7,732 bases of DNA from assembly GCA_026390045.1 (NCBI GenBank), contig JAPLGR010000543.1:1-7732 (forward strand), in the 5' to 3' direction. Source of the stretch: Chloroflexota bacterium (lineage in GTDB: Bacteria; Chloroflexota; Anaerolineae; Anaerolineales; E44-bin32). The notes beneath the pieces are model-generated. The model saw only the letters and a list, made by a program, of their open reading frames with translations. It had not been told where the DNA came from and did not search any database. The translations under genes were made by a program, and so were the position numbers. Within the stretch, counting starts at the first letter, position 1, and every line of letters starts with the position of its first letter. This document shows, one piece after another, positions 1 through 6,025 of the stretch.

Positions 1-1
1 G

Positions 2-562
2 CCTCTCAGCCTGCAGCCCACGCCCACTGAAACGCTGCCTCCGGTCCTCGTCGCCACGCAGTCTGCGCCCACAGCGACGGGCGAGCCCACAGCCACGGTC
101 ACCGTCACGCCGACGCCGCCGCCGCCGATCGTCCTCCCTCCGACGAAGACCAAAGTGCCGGCGACGATCACGCCCACCACCGCCCCGCCTCCAGGCGGCG
201 GCTCGTGGGGCATCGTCCAATCCGACCTTGAGCTGTATGGCGTCTCACCGGTCTCGCCGATTGGCACCACGACGACGCTCACCCTCGACGTGCGCAACTA
301 CGGCCCAGACGACTTTGAGGGCTCGCTGCGCGTCGTGTGCGTTGGCCCCGGTTTCCTTCGCGCCGATCCGAGCCAGTCCTGCGCACCGGCCGTGGTGGAC
401 ACCAGCGTGACCATCCTGCAGGGCGTCGGCACCGGACACTTCAATGTCGACCTGCTCACCAATGCCGCCTGCTTCTACCCGGGTGGGCAGTGTTCGCTCA
501 TTGTCCCGGACAACAAGGACCCGAACACAGCCAACAACCAGTACGGCTTCGCCCTCCCCTAG
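2..562 (+). CDS. Exported protein with Pro/Thr-rich stalk and C-terminal CARDB-like Ig-fold domain (5' end outside window)
   Basis: The frame is open from the first bases of the window to TAG at 560-562, giving 186 visible residues. The gene therefore starts upstream; a GTG at 155 is in frame but lies inside the linker and is unlikely to be the start. Roughly the first 65 visible residues are a low-complexity Thr/Pro/Val linker, typical of stalks in exported Chloroflexota proteins. The rest reads as one beta-sandwich. It opens with SDLELYGVSP, continues with TTLTLDVRNYGPDDF, and ends with DPNTANNQYG. The N-G pair and the closing D-x-N-x-x-x-NN pattern resemble CARDB domains, which are extracellular adhesion-like modules. 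Four cysteines (in VVC, QSC, ACF and GQC) may form disulfides, as expected outside the cell. The N-terminal part, which would define the function, is not visible. The next gene begins three bases after the stop, so the two are probably co-transcribed. The CARDB assignment is by pattern only. Confidence 0.8.
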   Translation, partial: PLSLQPTPTETLPPVLVATQSAPTATGEPTATVTVTPTPPPPIVLPPTKTKVPATITPTTAPPPGGGSWGIVQSDLELYGVSPVSPIGTTTTLTLDVRNYGPDDFEGSLRVVCVGPGFLRADPSQSCAPAVVDTSVTILQGVGTGHFNVDLLTNAACFYPGGQCSLIVPDNKDPNTANNQYGFALP

Positions 563-565
563 CGC

Positions 566-2086
566 ATGGGTCGCGTGGCGGTCTCTCAAGGGACGCCCCC
601 GTCCCTGCTCCCGGCCCAGGCGGATCTTGTACCGCGCCGGAGTCCGAGAGTCCCCTGGCATGCTGCTCGGAAGCCGCGCGCAGCGCGACCGTTGTGGCTG
701 GCTGCCGCGCTGCTGTGCGGCTCCTCGCTTGCCTGTAACCTGCTCTCGCCCGCCGCGTCGGCGCAGGACGAGGCGCCCGCTCCTCCAATCCCCGGCGCAC
801 TTGCGACGCCGGATCCTTCCGTTGCCCCGCTTGCACCCTGTCCCGAACCGGCGCCGCCTCTCCTCATCACACTGGACGTCCTGCCGGCGCCCGACCTGCC
901 CATACCCGCCGCGCGCGTTCCCTTCCGGGATCCGGTCTTCGGGACCTGCCTCGTCCGCGTGACCGACTACGCCGCCGACCTGCCGGACGGCGACCCGCCG
1001 GGCGGGCTCAAGAACGAGTACGCCCGCGTGCAGTCGTTCAACGCCGACGAGTCCCGCCTCCTGGTGCGCGGCACGTCCGGCTCCTGGTACCTATATGACG
1101 CTGCCAGCCTCCAGCCGCTTGGCGCCCTATCGCTCGGGATCGACCCGCGCTGGGACGCCGGCGACCCGAATCGCCTGTACTCGTCCGACGGCACGCGCCT
1201 GCTCGCCCTCGACCTGCGCACCGGTGAATCCGAAACGGTCCGCGACTTTGCCCCGGACTTCCCCGGGCAGTCGCTGGCCGCCGTGTGGATGCGCTACGAG
1301 GGCAGCCCATCGGCCGACGGCCGCACCTGGGGCCTGATGGCCGAGGACGAGAACTGGGAGACGGTCGCCTTCCTGATCTATGACCTCGACCAGGACCGGA
1401 TCATTGCCCGGCGCGACCTGAGCGGCGTTCCTGGCGCAGCCGGGATCGACAGCGTCACGATCAGCCCGTCCGGGGACTACTTCCTGGCCGATTTTGGCGA
1501 CTCCTACTGCGAGCGCGGCGCCATGGGGATGGATCAGGCGCCCTGCGGCGTGATGGTCTACGACCGGGAACTCCAAACTGGCCGCGGATTGCTCCGCATC
1601 GGCGGTCACATGGACCTGGCCTTCGACGTTACAGACAGGGAAGTCGCCGTGTTCCAGGACCTGGATGCCGACACGCTCTCGATGGTCGACCTGGCCTCGG
1701 GCGTGGTCACGTCATTGTGGCCGATCGACTTCTCGCATTCGCCGCTCGGCTTCCATATCTCGGGCCGGGCGTTTGAGCGGCCGGGGTGGGCGGTGGTCTC
1801 GACCTACAGTGGAGCGCAGCCGGCGGCGACGTGGATGGACGACGAGGTGTTCCTGGTCGAGCTCAAGCCGAACGGCCGGGTCGTGCGCCTGGCGCACACC
1901 CGCTCATGGTTCGCCGAAGGGCCTGTCGGCTATGGCGAGAAGGACTACTGGGCCGAGCCGCATGCCAGCACCAACCGCGACCTGACGCGGATCCTGTTCA
2001 CCAGCAATTGGGGCGAGGCCGGCACGGAGCTAGTGGACATGTACGAGATTGTCCTGCCGGCCGATTGGACGGAGGCGCTGCCTTGA
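566..2086 (+). CDS. Exported seven-bladed beta-propeller protein, function unknown
   Basis: This 506-residue protein has a hydrophobic segment at about 43-56 ending in SSLAC, a passable lipobox with Cys57, preceded by an Arg-rich stretch. A Pro/Ala-rich linker runs to about residue 115. From about 117 there are seven similar beta-strand units ending in an aromatic or aliphatic run plus an acidic residue: YLYDA near 175, LLALDL near 212, FLIYDL near 269, VMVYDR near 329, LSMVDL near 371, VFLVEL near 428 and MYEIVL near 492. This fits a seven-bladed propeller of the WD40/TolB-like fold. The closing blade, with EPHAST and RILFTSNWG, recalls the propeller of oligogalacturonate lyases (Pectate_lyase22), and there are further histidines at 348, 391, 397 and 444. 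I cannot confirm the metal site, so no activity is assigned. The start is uncertain: no ribosome-binding site precedes ATG 566, and the 42 residues before the hydrophobic segment use less GC-rich third positions than the rest. TTG at 692 is an alternative but would remove the basic region. Translation may be coupled to the preceding gene. Confidence 0.85.
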   Translation: MGRVAVSQGTPPSLLPAQADLVPRRSPRVPWHAARKPRAARPLWLAAALLCGSSLACNLLSPAASAQDEAPAPPIPGALATPDPSVAPLAPCPEPAPPLLITLDVLPAPDLPIPAARVPFRDPVFGTCLVRVTDYAADLPDGDPPGGLKNEYARVQSFNADESRLLVRGTSGSWYLYDAASLQPLGALSLGIDPRWDAGDPNRLYSSDGTRLLALDLRTGESETVRDFAPDFPGQSLAAVWMRYEGSPSADGRTWGLMAEDENWETVAFLIYDLDQDRIIARRDLSGVPGAAGIDSVTISPSGDYFLADFGDSYCERGAMGMDQAPCGVMVYDRELQTGRGLLRIGGHMDLAFDVTDREVAVFQDLDADTLSMVDLASGVVTSLWPIDFSHSPLGFHISGRAFERPGWAVVSTYSGAQPAATWMDDEVFLVELKPNGRVVRLAHTRSWFAEGPVGYGEKDYWAEPHASTNRDLTRILFTSNWGEAGTELVDMYEIVLPADWTEALP

Positions 2087-2124
2087 AACCTGTCCTGCAC
2101 CTATCGTCGTCATCAAGCTGCCAC

Positions 2125-2132
2125 GAGGGAGG
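2125..2132 (+). promoter_or_regulatory. Ribosome-binding site deciding the start at 2139
   Basis: GAGGGAGG lies six bases before ATG 2139. The same frame is open back to an ATG at 2049, inside the end of the propeller gene. The strong Shine-Dalgarno match, and the fact that a lipoprotein signal begins right after ATG 2139, select the later start. Confidence 0.75.
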
Positions 2133-2138
2133 CTGGGC

Positions 2139-2825
2139 ATGAGTCGCAATTACCAGCATCGCCTGATGCTGTGCATCCTGCTGACCGCCACGGCGCTGGC
2201 TGGCTGCAGCCCGCAATCGGGCGGGCCGAGCGTCTGGCTCGATCAGCCGCTTGACGGGCGGACCTTCCCCATGGGCCCGGTCACGATCCTAGCGCACGCC
2301 GCCGACGTTGACGGTTTGCAGTCGATCGAGTTTCGTGTCGACGGCGCGCCGGTCGGCGAGGTGGCCGTCGATGCCGAGCGCTTCGGCGAGGCCGGGATCG
2401 AGTGGCTGCCGCCGGGGCCGGGCACCTACAGCCTGGAGGTCGTGGCGCTCGATGCCGCCGGTGGGCGCGGCTCCTCCGCACGGGTGACGATCATCGTCGC
2501 CGACGCCAGCCTACTTGCACTAACCACCCCCACGCCGACACCGTGGACGCCGGTCAAGGTCACCGGCGTGACGTGCGGCCCGGGTGTCACGGTGAAGGTG
2601 GATTTCGAAGTGACCAGCCCAAGCGGTGTGGTCAGCGTCGAGGTCTTCTCCACCTACACGGCCACCGACGAGAGCAAGCTGACCTTCACCGCACCGTACC
2701 CACTCACGGTGAAGGACACGCTGTGGCTCGACGAAGGAGAGCCCGATTCTGTCAACCGCCCGCACCTGGTTGGCGTCAAGGCAATCCTTCTTGGTCAGTC
2801 GATGCCGGTATTCGGGTATGAATGA
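2139..2825 (+). CDS. Lipoprotein with Ig-like domain; apparently the N-terminal half of a gene interrupted by TGA
   Basis: The 228-residue product starts with a short basic region and a hydrophobic core ending in LAGC, a good lipobox with lipidated Cys23. It should be anchored to the outer face of the membrane. Residues 30-121 match the bacterial Ig-like pattern seen in cell-surface proteins: an opening of the type P-x-x-G-x-x-F, then VDGLQSIEFRVDG, then TYSLEVVALDAAG. A TPTPTP linker at about 130-138 leads to a second beta-rich domain (139-226). The frame ends at TGA 2823-2825. The same frame stays open for 222 further codons with coherent protein content (SH3 plus Ig-like), so the TGA looks like a nonsense change in a gene of about 451 codons. 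The truncated product could still be exported and folded. Similar multi-domain lipoproteins are common in Chloroflexota. The ligand is unknown; binding to wall or glycan is inference. Confidence 0.85.
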   Translation: MSRNYQHRLMLCILLTATALAGCSPQSGGPSVWLDQPLDGRTFPMGPVTILAHAADVDGLQSIEFRVDGAPVGEVAVDAERFGEAGIEWLPPGPGTYSLEVVALDAAGGRGSSARVTIIVADASLLALTTPTPTPWTPVKVTGVTCGPGVTVKVDFEVTSPSGVVSVEVFSTYTATDESKLTFTAPYPLTVKDTLWLDEGEPDSVNRPHLVGVKAILLGQSMPVFGYE

Positions 2826-3494
2826 GAGCCCGGTCCACAGCAGCTCTGCCCCGGCCACTACGCCGGCGAGCAGTACCTGGCGGCGACGCCCGGCCTGAAG
2901 GCACTGTGGATCGCCCGGCTGAACACTAACTGCCGCCTCGGCCCGGGGACGGCCTACGATTCGCAGGACGTGATCGAGAGCGGCGCGCAGGCCCCGATCG
3001 ATGGCAAGAACAGCGAGGGCACGTGGTTCCGGGTGCAGCCCCCGGGAAGCTCGCGCACCTGCTGGGTTTCCAATGCCAGCGGCGAGGCGCAGGGCGACCT
3101 GGCCAGTGTGCCGGTGATTGCCGTGGCTCCGATCGCCACCGCAACGGCAACCCCCGCGCCGGCCAATCAACCGCCGGTGATCCAGGATCTCTCCGCTTCC
3201 CCCAGCTTGATCCTGACCGATGGAACAGGCTGTCCGACATACTCGCGCACGGTCACGCTGAGCGCCGTCGTCTCGGATGACGTCGGGGTCGACTCGGTCG
3301 TGGTGCAGTGGACGCTGGGAACGCTGTCCGGAGAGACCACACTCCTGCCGGCTGGGGGCAACAACTACTCCGGCGTTATCGGGCCGGTCACGCAGGTAGG
3401 GACGATGTCGATCAACCTGATCGCACGCGACACGTCAGGGGCTTCGGTCTCCAGCGGTCCCGTGACGGTCGACGTACAAAACTGCATCGAGTAG
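2826..3494 (+). pseudogene. Downstream half of the same lipoprotein frame: bacterial SH3 domain plus Ig-like domain
   Basis: Directly after the TGA the same frame encodes 222 residues up to TAG 3492-3494. No ATG, GTG or TTG occurs in this frame before GTG 2970. That GTG has no properly spaced ribosome-binding site and falls inside the SH3 domain, after its NCRLGPG motif (2928-2948). An independent gene starting there (174 residues) would lack the first strands of the domain. The SH3 domain runs from about 2904 to 3110 and includes EGTWFRV and RTCWVSN. A short Ala/Thr/Pro linker follows, then an Ig-like domain (about 3168-3491) with QPPVIQDLSASPS, SDDVGVDSVVVQW and ARDTSG. In the 48 codons between the TGA and GTG 2970, 43 end in G or C, so this stretch looks as coding as its surroundings. 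I read it as the C-terminal half of the interrupted lipoprotein. Readthrough, or weak initiation at 2970, cannot be excluded. Confidence 0.7.
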
Positions 3495-3496
3495 CC

Positions 3497-3630
3497 GGCA
3501 GGCTGCAGGAGGATCCCATCGTGGGCGAGGCCGGCACGCTTTCGATCTTCGTCCAGGCGCGTGAATAGACTCCGGCAACACCGCCGCCAGTGCGCCGTTC
3601 ACCGTCTATGGTGTGGTCTGCCCAGGGCAG
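3497..3630 (+). pseudogene. Frameshifted remnant of the tail of an Ig-like domain
   Basis: This stretch between two genes encodes recognisable protein in two successive frames. The first part (to about 3562) reads DPIVGEAGTLSIFVQAR. A shift of five extra bases (3563-3567), or any equivalent +2/-1 change, brings in the second part, DSGNTAASAPFTVYGVVC. Joined, they align with the end of the Ig-like domain at 3381-3485, which reads GPVTQVGTMSINLIARD then TSGASVSSGPVTVDVQNC. Shared positions include P, GT, SI, AR, SG, P, TV and the final Cys. Only the last three or so strands of the domain remain. The DNA of the two copies differs at many positions, so this is not a fresh duplication. It may be the eroded end of a longer ancestral protein or of a lost paralogous gene. 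Confidence 0.6.
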
Positions 3631-3632
3631 AA

Positions 3633-3638
3633 AGGAAG
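3633..3638 (+). promoter_or_regulatory. Ribosome-binding site deciding the start at 3644
   Basis: AGGAAG is five bases before ATG 3644. The frame is open back to a GTG at 3590, but that lies in the decayed Ig fragment and has no ribosome-binding site. Starting at 3644 places the hydrophobic anchor at residue 8, as expected. Confidence 0.65.
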
Positions 3639-3643
3639 AGAAG

Positions 3644-6025
3644 ATGAAAGCCAGACCATGTTGTCTCTTTCTGACAATCGGATTGCTCTTGCTGGGCGGC
3701 CTGATCGGCCTGACTCTCCTCGGCGTGCAGTTCCTGCGTCAGCGGCAAGAACGCGCCCGCTGGGAGTACCTGCCGCCGGTTGCCCGAATCACCGAACCCC
3801 AAAGTGGGTTTAGCGCGCCGGTTGGCAGTTACCTGTCCGCGGTCTCCACCATCACCTTCTCGCCGCAAAGCCCGGTGCAGACCATCGAATGGTATCTGAA
3901 TGGGATCAGGGTGGAGAGCCATCCCCTGCAGCCTGGGGCCGGCGTCTCTCGGGCCTACGACTCCTACGACCTGCTCATCCCAACCGAAGGCACGCACGTG
4001 CTCATGGCACGGGCGATCAACGCGCGCGGCGCGATCGGACTGTCCCAACCGCTCACCTTCCAGGGCGTGGCAAAGGGCGAGGCCTTCTACGCCGTGACTG
4101 TGAACGAGGGCGAGACGCTGGAGAGCCTCGCCGCCGGGTATGGTAGCGACGCCGCCACGCTTCAAACCCTGAACCCCGGGCTAGGCAATGCTCCCCCTCC
4201 GGGCACGACCGTCAAAGTACCCATCCCGCCCGAAAACGAACCGCCCTCCCCCCTGCCGACTCCACCGACTGCTAGCAGCGGTGTCACGCTCATCGCCGCC
4301 CCCCCGATGTTGAAAGTGGCCGATATCCCGTCCAACTTCTACCCTCTTCTCACCGTCACTCCCCCACAAGTGCCCACCAACCTGCAAGGGGAGGTGAGCA
4401 ATTGCCGGGTGAAGTTGCTCTGGGAGGACAACGCCAATAACGAGAGCGGCTATGAGGTTTGGATGGCCGCCCCGGGCGCGCCGCTCACCCGCCTGGTGAC
4501 ACTGCGACCAGCTTCGGGAGGGGTGACCTGGTTCGAGTTCCAGGCCCCCGGCCCCGGCTATTCCCTCTTCTGGGTCGAGGCGGTCAACGCCATCGGTCAA
4601 CAGGGCAGCAACATCATCTATCTCAACGTGGACGCCGGCTGTCCGGCTGGCGCCGCCACCCATCTGCAAGTCCAGATTCTGGATATTGCCGTCAGCGCCA
4701 GCGCCGGGCGCGTCTATTGCTACGCCTCCTTCGAGAACTCTCCCGAATTGCGCCTGCCGGCCCAGGATGGGGACTTCATCGCTGTCCAGGGCGGGCATGG
4801 CGACCTGACCTCCTGGCCGCACACGTTTGCCCTGCCCATCCCCCAGGACGGCACGCTCGACTTGAGCGGCGAATGCTGGGGCTGGGCTGGCCAAAACCTG
4901 AGCAAACTGGGGAAGTTCACCACTGCCTTGGGAAGCGAAACCTGGGATGGCGCGCCGCGTCTGGCGCAGGGGAGCGCGATCGAGATCAGTCTGGCCGTTC
5001 ACCCTCAAACTCCGGCTGGGACAAAGATGATCTTCGCCGAGCGAAGCCCGGGTTTGCCATCCGGGTCGTACCCGGGTTTCTTGGAAGAGACTCTTCCGAT
5101 TGATCCCACCCTGCCGATCCCCGTGATTACCACAATGGTCGAGAGCACCAATTACCCCCTATTGACGGCGAACTGCAACCCGCGTTGTCAGTCGCTGATC
5201 TGGAAGTGGGATGGGAACGAGACAAAGATCAGGGGCTTCGCCGTCTTCCTGGATGGGCTTCCCTACGCGGGAGTGTTTCCATACCCACCCATGCGTTCGG
5301 TCTTCGTGCAACCGCCGATATCCGCTTGTAGCGCCGAATCGCGCTGGCAGGTCGCGGCTGTAACCGCTTCCGCCATGTCTCAATTGAGTACACCGTACAT
5401 ACTCCCCGGACCCCACCCTCTCCCTCAAAACCCAGACTATCTCGGGGGAACCTGCACGATATATGTCAAAGTCAAGTTTGAATACCTTGATTTGGAGTGG
5501 ACTCATGATGGCTTTGGATCGGGTAGTCCCGGCGATTGCGACACGATGGACGCTTACTATGCGATTCACGTGGATGAAAGGGGCCCAGCAACAGCGGGGT
5601 CTTACCTGTACCAGACGCGTAAGTTCTATGGTGGCGGTATCTATCGCCCGTTGAGTTGCGGGAATCACAGTTCCCTTCACCTGTTCGACAAAGTCAATCC
5701 AGCGCTGGTATCGGGGGTTCAAACAACGAACAATCTACCCTTCAGTGAAATCCTCCTGTTTGGCGAGCTGGAACGGATGGATCAACCGCTTCTCATACTG
5801 GTCGCGGCTAACTTTCTTGATTACGATCCCTCGAGCGACCCCGATTGGATTGCCAAGTACGGAACGGAATATGCGGCCGACAACTTTCAGGCAGCCATTG
5901 ACTTCTTTGGATGTGGACGAACGTTTGTGGATGAAGATGAAATGGACTCGGGAAAGTCCCGCCTTCAGTATACGATCACCGTCTACCCCAATGCCTGTGA
6001 TCGTCTGCCCGAGATACTGCCATGA
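3644..6025 (+). CDS. Membrane-anchored mosaic surface protein with Ig-like, LysM and fibronectin-III-like domains
   Basis: The product has 793 residues. Residues 8-28 form a hydrophobic anchor or uncleaved signal, followed by a basic, probably juxtamembrane, stretch (RQRQERAR), so the body should be outside the cell. Residues 45-140 are Ig-like (PPVARITEP, then QTIEWYLNG and HVLMARAINARGAIG). Residues 148-192 are a LysM repeat: FYAVTVNEGETLESLAAGYG, then LQTLNPGL and PGTTVKVP. LysM binds N-acetylglucosamine-containing glycans such as peptidoglycan or chitin. A Pro-rich linker (194-210) precedes a fibronectin-III-like unit (about 243-330) with VKLLWEDNANNESGYEVW. Residues 335-480 hold a Trp- and Cys-containing beta-rich part. 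A second FnIII-like unit spans about 500-585. A C-terminal part (600-793) resembles nothing I recognise. Base composition falls in that last part: bases 5461-6000 are about 51% G+C, against about 64% in the neighbouring GH5 gene. The stop overlaps the GH5 start by four bases (ATGA), so the two are translated together. A role in anchoring to, or presenting, wall or substrate glycan is inference. Confidence 0.85.
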   Translation: MKARPCCLFLTIGLLLLGGLIGLTLLGVQFLRQRQERARWEYLPPVARITEPQSGFSAPVGSYLSAVSTITFSPQSPVQTIEWYLNGIRVESHPLQPGAGVSRAYDSYDLLIPTEGTHVLMARAINARGAIGLSQPLTFQGVAKGEAFYAVTVNEGETLESLAAGYGSDAATLQTLNPGLGNAPPPGTTVKVPIPPENEPPSPLPTPPTASSGVTLIAAPPMLKVADIPSNFYPLLTVTPPQVPTNLQGEVSNCRVKLLWEDNANNESGYEVWMAAPGAPLTRLVTLRPASGGVTWFEFQAPGPGYSLFWVEAVNAIGQQGSNIIYLNVDAGCPAGAATHLQVQILDIAVSASAGRVYCYASFENSPELRLPAQDGDFIAVQGGHGDLTSWPHTFALPIPQDGTLDLSGECWGWAGQNLSKLGKFTTALGSETWDGAPRLAQGSAIEISLAVHPQTPAGTKMIFAERSPGLPSGSYPGFLEETLPIDPTLPIPVITTMVESTNYPLLTANCNPRCQSLIWKWDGNETKIRGFAVFLDGLPYAGVFPYPPMRSVFVQPPISACSAESRWQVAAVTASAMSQLSTPYILPGPHPLPQNPDYLGGTCTIYVKVKFEYLDLEWTHDGFGSGSPGDCDTMDAYYAIHVDERGPATAGSYLYQTRKFYGGGIYRPLSCGNHSSLHLFDKVNPALVSGVQTTNNLPFSEILLFGELERMDQPLLILVAANFLDYDPSSDPDWIAKYGTEYAADNFQAAIDFFGCGRTFVDEDEMDSGKSRLQYTITVYPNACDRLPEILP

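Noticed and set aside
2823..2825. TGA read as selenocysteine or tryptophan
   Set aside because: The surrounding domains are not redox enzymes and I see no convincing stem-loop just downstream of the kind needed for bacterial selenocysteine. TGG is used for Trp throughout, and TGA ends other genes in the window.
2818..2898. Short frame from ATG 2818 (MNESPVHSSSAP) overlapping the end of the lipoprotein
   Set aside because: It has no ribosome-binding site and ends after 26 codons. The other frame here has strong GC third-position bias and encodes the SH3 lead-in.
3521..3568. Tiny 15-codon gene with GTG start and an AGGAGG eight bases upstream
   Set aside because: Its peptide aligns with the tail of an Ig-like domain and continues in another frame after the stop. 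It is a remnant and the AGGAGG is coincidental.
3495..3643. Promoter in the gap before the LysM gene
   Set aside because: No -35/-10 pair with acceptable spacing was convincing, and most of the gap is explained by the decayed Ig fragment.
4181..5008. Long open frame on the minus strand opposite the LysM gene
   Set aside because: The plus-strand frame carries LysM and FnIII-like patterns and the ribosome-binding site. The minus-strand product is low-complexity Gly/Ala/Arg sequence without domain character.
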